Shown here piece by piece: positions 15,187-23,396 of a stretch of 34,930 bases of DNA; the first letter of the stretch is position 1, and each line of letters begins with the position of its first letter. A model generated the notes under the pieces. It was not told where the DNA came from. It made no database searches and was given only the letters and a program-made list of their open reading frames with translations. The translations under genes were made by a program, and so were the position numbers. Origin of the DNA: Gallicola sp. (lineage in GTDB: Bacteria; Bacillota; Clostridia; Tissierellales; Peptoniphilaceae); contig DUUN01000798.1 of assembly GCA_012841535.1 (NCBI GenBank), forward strand, positions 1 through 34,930. The letters are read 5' to 3'.

Positions 15187-17310
15187 CTATAGTTCTTCTA
15201 CTACTGCTTTTTCTATATTGTTTAAGGCTTTTTGCTTTACTGCAATTACTATTAAATAGGAAATTAGTAGAAGTATTAAATCTGCTATAACCTCTATTCC
15301 TAATGAAACCTGAGAAAGTATTATTATAACTACAATAGTAAAGGCCAGTATTCCTCCACCAATAACAGGATAGACTATAGTTCTTCTATTAATGGTTTTA
15401 AGGTCCCTTAATATATTCTTATTTGTTGCTCCTAGTTTTTTCATACTCTTAAAAAGATTAATATTGTTGAAAAATATTGAACTTGTCCTATTGTAGGTTA
15501 TAAAAACAGTTGCCGTTAAGGCTATTATTACTATAAAACCAGACAATAAGACCTTTACCAAATTTAGTACAAAGGAAGCTGTGTTTTCATAATAATTCAT
15601 TCTCGGATAGTACTTCCAATTTCCTTGTAATTCAGAATTATCCTTGTTCAAGCTTACAAGATAGGCCCCTTCTGTTTCATATTCTTCAAGCTCTCCTGTA
15701 TACCATTGCCTACCGGAGTTTTTTACCAGCTTGTGAAGATTTTTATCATAATCTGTTTGTACCGCCATTTCTTTTGGGGTGTTTTCTAAAATATAGTCAA
15801 AAATATCTTCAGAAAATTCAAACTTTTTCTCCCCTTCTATGTTAAATACTATGTTCTTAATCTTTTGTCCTTCTGAAATACCCCTTGTTAGTTTTTCATA
15901 GTCCCCATCGTCTAAAATATACCTTTTATTCCATGACAATCCTCTGTCTACTAAAACGTCATCTTCCAAAGTCCCTTGGTAGTTCACCTTCATCTGTTTC
16001 CCATCTACTGACTTAATATTTTCTAAATCATCGTCTGACTCCCATGAATCATATTTATTATTTTTTCTAACAAGATTTATATATTGGCCTTCTCCTACAT
16101 CTATCTTCTTATTAGATAGACTATTGTATTCAGACTCAGAAATAAATTCATAATATTTGTATTCCTCAACTACTTTTTCTATAATATTTTCAGCATTGTC
16201 ATCCCAATTTCTAACATTGCTTCCAGACAATAGTTCACTAAATTCGTATTCCTTGTAAGTTCCAATTCCTATCTTATGTTCTTTAGCTATTTCTTGTATT
16301 ATATTTTTATCTAAGATATTATTTTCCAATCTTAAAGGTATGGAAAAATCATATTCCATTTTTTCTTCCCTTAGTCCTCCACTTTGGTTTACAAGGTTAA
16401 AGAAGGAAAAGGTAAATACACCAAATATTAAAATCATTGAAAACATAGAGCCAATTATCTGTTTTCCTTGAAGCCTTGTAATATTATAGTAAGCAATATT
16501 GTTATAGTATTTTCCCAATCTTTTACTTGATTTTTTTGGATTGGAAATAAAATAATAGAGGACCATATATATTCCTATAAATGAAAATATATAGGCTAGG
16601 GAAAAAAGGGATGGTGAAGCTTTGTCAAAATTAATCGTATACCATTGTGGTAGAAAATAACCTATTGAAACTCCTGCAACACTTAGGATTAATCCTAAAT
16701 ATAAATATGGTTTCTTCATCCTTTTCAACTTGTCCGTCCTTGACCTTGAATGCATTAATTCCATTACATCATATCGTCTAATATAAATAGATAATCTTAT
16801 ATAGACTATTACAAATATAAATATTGAAAATATAATTCCTATTAAGATACCCTTAGTATTTAAAGATAGATTTTCTATTTCATATTTTGAATAGATTATT
16901 TGGAAAAACTTCCAAATTCCAAAGGAAAAGACCAGGGACAAGATTCCTGCAATTACTGTAAGTTTTGCAACTATAACTAGTATTTCCTTTGCTATGATTT
17001 TTACAAACTCTTTTTTTGTTAGACCAAAGGATATAAAAACACCTATTTCCCTACTTTTATATTTTAAGAATACCTCTGCCGAATAAATTACAAGCATGGT
17101 GCAACCTACCATACATAAAATGAAAATCGACATTATCATCTGGTTAGAGTCTGTTCCATACTCCATAGTCTTCTGTAAGGTATTACTCATGTAGAGATTT
17201 GCAAATGTAAATATTAAGGTAAAAGCAATTAATATGCTGGTATTAAACTGAAAATATTCCTTTTTATTATATTTTTTTAATTTTCCACTTATTGATTTAT
17301 AATTTAACAT
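15187..17310 (-). CDS. FtsX-type ABC transporter permease (BceB-like), module 2
   Basis: A 707-residue permease paralogous to the one at 6880. They share the openings FQFNTSIL/YYFMLGSI, the (Y/F)LKYKSREIGVFISFGLTKKE-type segment after helix 2, helices near 20-42, 60-82, 108-133, 150-172, 203-222, 232-253 and 285-305, an extracytoplasmic domain (about 310-585), and three final helices. This is the BceB architecture, in which the large loop recognises a peptide or a peptide-lipid complex. AGGAG lies 6 bases before the ATG, and the gene starts 2 bases after the ATPase stop. The extracytoplasmic domains of the two paralogues have diverged much more than the membrane parts, suggesting different ligands. 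Confidence 0.9.
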   Translation of the reverse strand: MLNYKSISGKLKKYNKKEYFQFNTSILIAFTLIFTFANLYMSNTLQKTMEYGTDSNQMIMSIFILCMVGCTMLVIYSAEVFLKYKSREIGVFISFGLTKKEFVKIIAKEILVIVAKLTVIAGILSLVFSFGIWKFFQIIYSKYEIENLSLNTKGILIGIIFSIFIFVIVYIRLSIYIRRYDVMELMHSRSRTDKLKRMKKPYLYLGLILSVAGVSIGYFLPQWYTINFDKASPSLFSLAYIFSFIGIYMVLYYFISNPKKSSKRLGKYYNNIAYYNITRLQGKQIIGSMFSMILIFGVFTFSFFNLVNQSGGLREEKMEYDFSIPLRLENNILDKNIIQEIAKEHKIGIGTYKEYEFSELLSGSNVRNWDDNAENIIEKVVEEYKYYEFISESEYNSLSNKKIDVGEGQYINLVRKNNKYDSWESDDDLENIKSVDGKQMKVNYQGTLEDDVLVDRGLSWNKRYILDDGDYEKLTRGISEGQKIKNIVFNIEGEKKFEFSEDIFDYILENTPKEMAVQTDYDKNLHKLVKNSGRQWYTGELEEYETEGAYLVSLNKDNSELQGNWKYYPRMNYYENTASFVLNLVKVLLSGFIVIIALTATVFITYNRTSSIFFNNINLFKSMKKLGATNKNILRDLKTINRRTIVYPVIGGGILAFTIVVIIILSQVSLGIEVIADLILLLISYLIVIAVKQKALNNIEKAVVEEL

Positions 17311-17312
17311 AC

Positions 17313-18074
17313 TTAACTCCTGTCCATATTTGCAAAGGCTTCTACAATTTCATCTTGTAATTCTTTCCTATTGCCCTTATTAACTAAAACCTTGCTTATT
17401 TCACCCTTGTTTAAAATAAACACCTTGTCACTATAACTTGCATAGTACATGTCATGGGTAACCATTAATATACTGGTGTTTAAATCCTTCTTTATTCTTA
17501 TAAAGGAATCTATTACTTCATTTGCAGACTTACTATCTAAATTTCCTGTTGGCTCATCGGCTAAGATAATGTCCGGACTGTTAATTAATGACCTGGCTAT
17601 TGAAACCCTTTGTCTTTGGCCACCTGACAACTCTGCCGGAAAGGAGTCCATTTTTCCTGCTAAACCAAATAGATTCAAGAGATTCTTTGCCTTTTCCTCC
17701 ATACTTTCATACATGGTATTTATTTTTTTCATTTTGGAAATTACCGATGGGACACAGGTATTTTCTATTAAATTCAAACCATCTAGTAACATATAGTCTT
17801 GAAATATAAAGCCAATATTTGTATTTCTCATAGTTGCTAAATCCTCTTCTGTGAATTTTCCAATATCATTACCCTTTAAATTAATAAGACCTGACTCATA
17901 GTCTATATAACGACAAATACAATTTAATAAGGTAGACTTTCCGCTTCCGCTGGAACCCATTATAGAAACAAATTCCCCTTCTTCTACCTTTAAGGATAAA
18001 TTCCTTAACACCTGTAAATTTAAATTACCGGATTTATAACTTTTGTTTAAATTACTAATTTCTAATATTGCCAT
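17313..18074 (-). CDS. ABC transporter ATPase (BceA-like), module 2
   Basis: A 253-residue ATPase of the MacB/BceA group. Walker A is GSSGSGKSTLLN (about 39-50), the signature is LSGGQRQR (about 149-156), Walker B is DIILADEPTGNLD, and the switch is MVTHDMYY. It is closely related to the ATPase at 8975. AGGAGG lies 6 bases before the ATG. It is divergent from the second LytTR regulator, with 273 bases between the two starts. It is first in a three-gene unit ATPase-permease-thioredoxin-like protein. Confidence 0.93.
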   Translation of the reverse strand: MAILEISNLNKSYKSGNLNLQVLRNLSLKVEEGEFVSIMGSSGSGKSTLLNCICRYIDYESGLINLKGNDIGKFTEEDLATMRNTNIGFIFQDYMLLDGLNLIENTCVPSVISKMKKINTMYESMEEKAKNLLNLFGLAGKMDSFPAELSGGQRQRVSIARSLINSPDIILADEPTGNLDSKSANEVIDSFIRIKKDLNTSILMVTHDMYYASYSDKVFILNKGEISKVLVNKGNRKELQDEIVEAFANMDRS

Positions 18075-18209
18075 TTTTTACCTCCTAATATTTAAGAACT
18101 AAAAATAATTTCAATTTATAAGCCTATACTTGTATAAAATTTCCTGTATTTTCTGTCCTTTATTGATTAATTGAATAATACCATTTAAAAAAATATTTGT
18201 TTTTCCCCT

Positions 18210-18322
18210 TGAAAAGTTTTACATAAACCATGTAATCTTTTTGAAAATAAAATAAAAAATGTAATGAATTACACTTCCAATGTAATATTCGGTTTTGAAA
18301 GAAACTGCCATCATGGTACAAT
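18210..18322 (+). promoter_or_regulatory. LytTR/GHKL operon 2 promoter with TGTAAT repeats
   Basis: The promoter is TTGAAA at 18295-18300 and TACAAT at 18317-18322, spacer 16, identical hexamers and spacing to module 1. ATGTAAT occurs at 18230, 18259 and 18280 (spacings 29 and 21), and the last copy runs on as TGTAATATT ending 5 bases before the -35. The middle copy also forms the dyad TGTAAT-GA-ATTACA. An AAGTTTTA block (18214) lies 67 bases above the last copy, matching 68 bases in module 1. Conservation over the whole region suggests a shared regulator. Confidence 0.7.
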
Positions 18323-18347
18323 TATTAAACATAAGGAAGGTGATTAT

Positions 18348-19055
18348 ATGCTTCGTATAGGAATTTGCGACGACTCTAAGGAAGCAAGTTTTACTACTTA
18401 TTTTGGTCTTGAAAAAATTTTAGAAAATAGAAACATAGAATATGTCATTTATGAATTTTCCAGCGGGGAAAAATTTATAGAGTGGCATAAGAAAAACAAA
18501 AATGAAATTGATTTATTGTTTTTAGATATTGAAATGCCGGGGCTGAACGGAATGGAAACAGCCAAGCTAATTAGAGAAGAAAACGACTATTTACAAATAG
18601 TATTTCTTACAAGTCATCCTGACTTTGTTTTTGACGGCTACTCAGTTAATGCCTTAGGCTATTTATTAAAACCTGCTAAGGAAGAGGATTTAAATAAGAT
18701 TATTACAAGAACACTCTTGAACTTAGATAAAAATGAAGAAGAGGTCTTTACCTGTAAGAATATTGACGGAATATACAGAATTCCTAAAAAGGATATCCTA
18801 TATTTTTATTCAAAGGCTAGGAAGGTAATTTGTGTTACTAGGGAAAATAATTATGAATTTTATGAAAAATTAAATAATATAGAAGAGAGTATTAAGGGAA
18901 ATTTTGTTAGAATACACCAAAGATACCTGGTTAATTCAAAGGCAGTAAGGCAAATAAAGTCCGATACAGTTCTTGTTGACAATATTGAACTACCAGTTAG
19001 TAGAACCTACCAAGACAAGGCTGTAATTGAATTAAGTAGAAATCTTTTAAATTGA
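18348..19055 (+). CDS. LytTR-family response regulator (AgrA/ComE-like), module 2
   Basis: A 235-residue regulator with the receiver motifs CDDS (7-10), Asp60 in LLFLDIEMPG and Lys108 in YLLKPA, and a LytTR domain with FVRIHQRYLVNSKAV. The start is the ATG at 18348: AAGGAAGG lies 6-7 bases before it, and the protein then begins MLRIGICDD like its paralogue. The frame is open further upstream to 18264, but that stretch crosses the promoter and cannot be coding. It is 235 residues, like module 1, with high identity throughout. The kinase gene that follows is frameshifted, so phosphorylation of this regulator may depend on the module-1 kinase. Confidence 0.95.
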   Translation: MLRIGICDDSKEASFTTYFGLEKILENRNIEYVIYEFSSGEKFIEWHKKNKNEIDLLFLDIEMPGLNGMETAKLIREENDYLQIVFLTSHPDFVFDGYSVNALGYLLKPAKEEDLNKIITRTLLNLDKNEEEVFTCKNIDGIYRIPKKDILYFYSKARKVICVTRENNYEFYEKLNNIEESIKGNFVRIHQRYLVNSKAVRQIKSDTVLVDNIELPVSRTYQDKAVIELSRNLLN

Positions 19056-19062
19056 GGTGTAT

Positions 19063-20390
19063 ATGTTAGTACTCGATAATATTATTTTAGACCCTATTGT
19101 AATTGTTCTTACACTGTTAGCATCATATTTTTTAGTAAAGCTGGTTTCAAAAATAATTCCTTTTAAAAATAATAAAGCCTTAAAAATATTAGCCTTACTA
19201 CCTTTTTCCCTATCTATTGGAAGTGTTGATTATCTAGGGGACACAAACATTTTAATTGTATTAATTTTTTATATAGTTATTTTCCAGCTGTCCTTTATGG
19301 GAAAGGCTACAAACAAATTTATAATATCCTTAATGTTCTACCTACTATTAAGCTCCTTTAATTTAATTGTAAGTACTATTTTTGTTACTAATGACTTTAA
19401 GTTCTTTCCAAATGAAGAATACTTGTATCTTGTAAAGGCTCTTTCTTGGATTATTATTTCAAATATTTTACTTAAATATATGGGAAATATAGAAGTAAAA
19501 CTATCTAAAAAATTATGGTTACTGTTAGGTGGATTATCTGCCGGACTATTTTTTATAATTATAGGTTTTAGTAATATAGGTTTTGGAGCATTACTGGATA
19601 TATTTACTGACATTACAAAACCTGAGTATGTAGCCAGTAACTACTATTATGAAGTTCTTGATATGCTAAATAAAATTGGATATATTATATTTCCCTCGGT
19701 GTTTTTATCAACCCTAGCCTTATTCGCAGCCATAAAGGTTTTAATAAAACACGAGGAACTTTTAGAAAAAGATGCCTTAGAAAATATAAAGGAAAATTAT
19801 TATAAGGCTTTACAAAGGGAGCAAAAAACAGTTCGTACTATTAGACATGATATGAAAAACCATTTACTTACAGTACAGGCTATGATTGAAAAAAAGACTA
19901 TAATAAGGCAAATGACTACCTAATAAACCTGACCTCATCTTCCGCCTTTGAAAAGGGAAGGCAAATTTCTAAAAACAATACTATAAATGCAATTTTAGAC
20001 AATAAATTGGATTTAATGGAAGAATATAAGATAGAATTTGACTATAGAATATCCGTACCGGAAAAGTTGGAAATTTCAGATATTGACCTGTCCTCTTTAC
20101 TGGGCAATGCTTTAGATAATGCCATAGAAGCAAATTTAAAAGCCGATAATAGAAAAATAATCTTTAGACTTAGGGTCGACAAGGGACTTTTTATGCTACA
20201 GATTAAAAATCCCCTTGGTGAAAATCCTCTTGAAAAAAACGGTACATTTTTAACAACTAAAAAAGATAAAAAACACCATGGTATAGGCCTTTCCAGTATA
20301 AGGGAAACTGTTTTAAAATATGGTGGAAATATAAGTACAATAGTAGAAAATGGAATATTTGAATTAGTTATTGGCATACCTGTAAATTAA
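19063..20390 (+). pseudogene. GHKL sensor histidine kinase, module 2, frameshifted in an A7 run
   Basis: A homologue of the kinase at 10630. It has about six N-terminal hydrophobic segments, then TIRHDMKNHLLTVQAMIEKK with the phospho-acceptor His. The frame then runs into a stop at 19921-19923. Adding one A to the run of seven at 19889-19895 restores DYNKANDYLINLTSSS and joins the GHKL ATPase domain with N-box LLGNALDNAIEA and G-box HGIGLSSIRE, ending at 20390. The restored length is about 442 residues against 446 for the intact paralogue, and the repaired stretch aligns to it without gaps. The truncated product keeps His but lacks the catalytic domain. GAGG lies 5 bases before the ATG at 19063. 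Slippage, phase variation, decay or a homopolymer miscall are all possible. Confidence 0.88.
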
Positions 20391-20416
20391 AAAACCTCCG
20401 TTCTGGAGGTTTTTTT
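20389..20416. terminator. Bidirectional intrinsic terminator
   Basis: The stem AAAAAACCTCC / GGAGGTTTTTT (11 bp, 5-base loop) with a T run starts at the kinase stop. It has A and T runs on opposite sides, so it can also end the convergent GNAT gene. That gene's restored stop lies only 3 bases away at 20419. Confidence 0.93.
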
Positions 20417-20418
20417 CA

Positions 20419-20814
20419 CTAAATATTATATTTTACAAAACAGGTTCCCCTAGTTTCTTCAATTTACATCATTCCTACAGGCAAGTAAAATTTCTTAGTT
20501 CTTTCTTCATCGTCGGTTATTAGGACATTTTGTCTAATATTTTCAAATTTCTTTAATGCTCTTTCTATTAAATTAGTTCCTATTCCTAGTCTTTGATATT
20601 TTGGATTTACTAAAATATCCTGAATATACATAATTGAATAACCATCACCTATTAGTTTATTTTCATAATAAGCTGACATATACCAATAAGAATTTTCCAA
20701 AATATTTTCCATTACTTCCATGTTTTGCCTATAAGCTATCCAACTGACAGAATTATATAATTCAACTAATTCCTCTATTCCTATTTTGTTATTTTCTAAA
20801 AATTTTATTTTCAT
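20419..20814 (-). pseudogene. GNAT acetyltransferase with premature stop and small deletion
   Basis: Reading from the ATG at 20814 (AGGAGGG 4 bases upstream) gives a GNAT of the small family with YIQDILVNPKYQRLGIGTNLIE (acetyl-CoA loop) and ITDDEERTKKFY. It stops at a TAA (20464-20466) after 116 residues. The same frame then continues for 14 codons, IEETRGTCFVKYNI, to a TAG at 20419, right beside the terminator. Those residues look like the usual C-terminal strand of the family, so the TAA appears to be a nonsense mutation. From memory, relatives also carry about five more residues between KLIG and DGYSI, so a short in-frame deletion is likely. Function of the truncated form is doubtful. Confidence 0.7.
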
Positions 20815-20888
20815 TTTCCCTCCTAAGTTAATAAATATAAATTTATAACTTAGTTCTTAATTTATCCATAGAAACTCCTTATTTTCAC

Positions 20889-21248
20889 TTAATATACTAC
20901 TTTAAATTCTTCTAGTCTATTATTTATTGACTGTTCTTTTTCTTCTATATTATCAATTCTAATTCTCTGTTTATTTTTCATGTCATCAATTAGAAATTCA
21001 ATTTTTTCCCTTGGTCCTTGTACCTCAGCCTCTACTCTACCATCACTTAGATTTTTAACCCAACCGACTAGTTCTAATTCCTGGGCCAGCAACATAAATT
21101 GAAATCTAAATCCTACTCCTTGTACATTTCCGGAAAATTTAAAGTTTTTATTCACTATTTCCGAATCTGAAAATTTTGGTATTTCAGTATTATCTACTTG
21201 GTTTTCTATATATTTTTTCTTTAATCTTTTTATAAAATCCTTAACCAT
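20889..21248 (-). CDS. Acylphosphatase-domain protein with N-terminal extension
   Basis: A 119-residue protein. Residues 36-119 form an acylphosphatase domain with the phosphate-binding loop GNVQGVGFRF (catalytic Arg about 48) and GWVKNLSDGRVEAEVQG (catalytic Asn about 66). Acylphosphatases hydrolyse carboxyl-phosphate bonds in the cytosol. The family is usually about 90 residues. The extra 35 N-terminal residues are highly charged and not hydrophobic, and I recognise nothing in them. AAGGAGG lies 5 bases before the ATG. Confidence 0.92.
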   Translation of the reverse strand: MVKDFIKRLKKKYIENQVDNTEIPKFSDSEIVNKNFKFSGNVQGVGFRFQFMLLAQELELVGWVKNLSDGRVEAEVQGPREKIEFLIDDMKNKQRIRIDNIEEKEQSINNRLEEFKVVY

Positions 21249-21346
21249 ATTGTCCTCCTTAGTGAATAATAACTTCTTTTCCTCTATTTTAATTTAATAT
21301 AGACTTACTGTCTAGTTCTTAGCAATATTCTATACTGAGTTAATTA

Positions 21347-21378
21347 TTAAAAAAGAGCAGAAATAATATTCTACTCTT
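21347..21378 (-). terminator. Terminator at the end of the module-3 operon
   Basis: A 10-bp stem (arms 21353-21362 and 21369-21378, one G-U on the transcribed strand) is followed on the minus strand by six U. It lies 30 bases after the sensor kinase stop and probably ends the whole 21.4-26.6 kb operon. Confidence 0.85.
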
Positions 21379-21407
21379 ATAAAACCTAATTTTATAGACA
21401 TTTATAT

Positions 21408-22325
21408 TTATTTTTTAAAATATATTTCTATTGTAAATTCATTATTTTCATAATTTGCATCTATTTTCCCATTTTGTAAAATTACTAGTTCCTTTACTAT
21501 ATAAAGTCCTAAGCCAAACCTACCGGCTTCCCTAAAATCACGTCCCATAAAGGTACGGTCAAATATTTTGTCGATAGTTTTTTCATTAATATTGTTGCTA
21601 TTGTTTTTAGCAATTATTTTTAAGTACTCCTCTTCTTCTACTATTTCCAATTTAAAATAGGTATTAGCATAGGTAAGGGCATTTTGTACTAAATTTATAA
21701 AAATCCTGCTTATTGCTCTTCTATCTAGTAAAATCTTGGGAATATTTTCTTCTATTTTAATTTCAACATCTATATTCTTATTAGTAAAGTCTTCATAAAA
21801 TGGAATTATATTCTCCACTGCAACTTCATATAGGGAAAGTGGCTCTAATTCTATTTTATAATCCTCTGACTCATACTTAGATATTTCATAAAAGGCTTCA
21901 ACTGTATCGGTTAATATATTAATTTTATTATTTATTATATGAATATACTCTTCTTTTTCCTCTTCTGAAATGTTACCATCTTGAATTAATTCAACAAAGC
22001 CCTTAATTGAAGTAACAGGAGTTCTAAAGTCATGGGAAAGATTTGTTACTTCTTCTTTAAATTTAAGATTTTGTTTTTTTATCTCTTTCCGATTTTTTAT
22101 ATTTCCTTCTATTAGCTTATTTAATTCTTCTATTAATTCTGTAGATGAGTCCGATAAATCTAGAGAAGTTAATAATTTATTAGAATCTTCTAACAATCTA
22201 ATTTCTTTAATCTGCCTTGTTATGTTTTTTATATTTTTCTTATTAATATATAGCTTAAAAAACAAATAGACTATTATTATAAGTAAAACTATATATGTTA
22301 TTATATGGTAATTTATTTTTACCAC
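21408..22325 (-). CDS. Sensor histidine kinase, module 3
   Basis: A 305-residue kinase with one N-terminal helix (about 8-25), a short coiled linker, a HisKA domain with NLSHDFRTPVTSIKG (His about 98), and a HATPase domain with the N-box INLVQNALTYA and G-box RFGLGLYIVKEL. There is no extracytoplasmic sensor loop, as in intramembrane-sensing kinases that follow an ABC transporter's state. Its likely partner is the OmpR regulator at 25904, at the other end of the same operon. The only near in-frame start is a GTG at 22325 with no properly spaced ribosome binding site. AAGAGGTGG overlaps it, so the start is uncertain. A direct repeat also begins here. Confidence 0.88.
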   Translation of the reverse strand: MVKINYHIITYIVLLIIIVYLFFKLYINKKNIKNITRQIKEIRLLEDSNKLLTSLDLSDSSTELIEELNKLIEGNIKNRKEIKKQNLKFKEEVTNLSHDFRTPVTSIKGFVELIQDGNISEEEKEEYIHIINNKINILTDTVEAFYEISKYESEDYKIELEPLSLYEVAVENIIPFYEDFTNKNIDVEIKIEENIPKILLDRRAISRIFINLVQNALTYANTYFKLEIVEEEEYLKIIAKNNSNNINEKTIDKIFDRTFMGRDFREAGRFGLGLYIVKELVILQNGKIDANYENNEFTIEIYFKK

Positions 22326-22341
22326 CTCTTAGTAGTTATTT
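22320..22341. repeat. 22-bp direct repeat, copy A
   Basis: Matches 22941-22962 at 21 of 22 positions, exactly 621 bp away, in the same orientation. It covers the start of the sensor kinase gene. The two copies bracket one GNAT gene and may mark a small insertion or duplication. Confidence 0.6.
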
Positions 22342-22399
22342 AATATACTATAAAAGACTTATTTTTTTAATATCTTTTTGTAATTTAAACTCTAATTAT

Positions 22400-22927
22400 T
22401 TATAGAAGTTTTTCATATAGTTTAAACCATTTTAAACCATAACTTTCCAGTCCTAAGTCAACTGTTGATATATATGTATATCCACAACGTTCATATAATT
22501 TAATTGCTGGTATATTTTTTTCGTAAACATCCAATCTAATAGACTTTATATTATTTCTACGTCCATAATTTTCAGCAAATTCCATTAATTTATATCCAAT
22601 GCCTTTTTTAAAAAAAGAAGGATGAACTACTAATGTATGCACAACAAGTATAGAAGTATAATCATTATCATATTTCCATTTTCCATAAGAATATCCTTTT
22701 TCTGGATTATGGTTTAATATAATTGAACCAATTATCTTGTTATTAATTCTAGCTATAAATAAATTATTATTTTTTATTCCTTCCTTTGCATTGTTTCGTG
22801 TTGGATATACACCTTTTTTCCATCCAGGATAATTTACACCTACTTCAAGGCTATCATTTAAATCGTTATATAGATTTTCTATTTCATTTAAATCTGAATA
22901 AACACCATGTTCTATTTTTATATCCAT
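22400..22927 (-). CDS. GNAT family N-acetyltransferase inside the module-3 operon
   Basis: A 175-residue GNAT. Motifs are LVVHTLVVHPSFFKKGIGYKLMEFAE (beta-4 and the acetyl-CoA loop, about 95-120) and IRLDVYEKNIPAIKLYERCGY (about 130-150), the usual C-terminal layout. A TTG at 22939 is in frame, but it overlaps the ribosome binding site. GGAG lies 7 bases before the ATG at 22927, so I use that. The gene sits between the ABC permeases and the sensor kinase and is flanked by a 22-bp direct repeat. Substrate unknown; a role in modifying a peptide or antibiotic would be speculative. Confidence 0.88.
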   Translation of the reverse strand: MDIKIEHGVYSDLNEIENLYNDLNDSLEVGVNYPGWKKGVYPTRNNAKEGIKNNNLFIARINNKIIGSIILNHNPEKGYSYGKWKYDNDYTSILVVHTLVVHPSFFKKGIGYKLMEFAENYGRRNNIKSIRLDVYEKNIPAIKLYERCGYTYISTVDLGLESYGLKWFKLYEKLL

Positions 22928-22940
22928 TTTTTTCTCCAAT

Positions 22941-22962
22941 TACCACCTCTTAATAGTTATTT
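22941..22962. repeat. 22-bp direct repeat, copy B
   Basis: Partner of 22320-22341 with one mismatch. It lies just upstream of the GNAT gene at 22400-22927 (minus strand) and contains the same AAGAGGTGG that overlaps the kinase start in copy A. Confidence 0.6.
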
Positions 22963-22966
22963 CAAT

Positions 22967-23371
22967 TTATAATACTTTTTCCATAATAATTTCATAGGGC
23001 TCATCTAACAAAGTAAATCCACCAATAGCCATATAGCCTAGTTTATTAAAAAAATGTTGAGAATATTCCCTTGATACAGTAGATGTCATAACTAGTTTAT
23101 GCCCTAGTTCTTTCATGTTTTCTTCCCAATATAAAACCATTTTTCTACCATATCCTTTTTTACGATATTTTTCTAAAATATACAACATATTCATAAATGG
23201 TATTTTATCCCAAAAAAGATTATATCGTAACCAGCCGATTAATTCTTTATTTTCTTCTATTATATATACTCTGGAAAGATTAATTAAATTCTCTAATTCG
23301 CTTTTAACAATATATTTATCATTTTCCAGTAATATTTCAATATCACTAATAACTGCTTTACTTATTTTCAT
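22967..23371 (-). CDS. GNAT family N-acetyltransferase
   Basis: A 134-residue small GNAT. ELIGWLRYNLFWDKIPFMNMLYILEKYRKKGYGRKMV carries the acetyl-CoA loop (YRKKGYG, about 68-75), with a C-terminal QHFFNKLGYMAIGGF. The WLRY-x-x-FWD-x-IPFMN pattern is shared by a group of uncharacterised Firmicute GNATs. GGGGA lies 5-6 bases before the ATG. It is 25 bases after the second ABC permease and 40 bases before the next GNAT, so it is probably co-transcribed with module 3. Substrate unknown. Confidence 0.88.
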   Translation of the reverse strand: MKISKAVISDIEILLENDKYIVKSELENLINLSRVYIIEENKELIGWLRYNLFWDKIPFMNMLYILEKYRKKGYGRKMVLYWEENMKELGHKLVMTSTVSREYSQHFFNKLGYMAIGGFTLLDEPYEIIMEKVL

Positions 23372-23396
23372 ATTTTCCCCTGTAGTCTACATAAAA

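Noticed and set aside
18264..18347. A 28-codon N-terminal extension of the second LytTR regulator
   Set aside because: It runs across the -35/-10 and leader. The ATG at 18348 has a proper ribosome binding site and gives the same length and N-terminus as the paralogue.
20042..20377. An open frame on - opposite the end of kinase 2, and a similar one at 11619-11939 opposite kinase 1
   Set aside because: Both are mirror shadows of the GHKL domain in the same antisense frame. Their similarity to each other follows from the paralogy of the sense genes.
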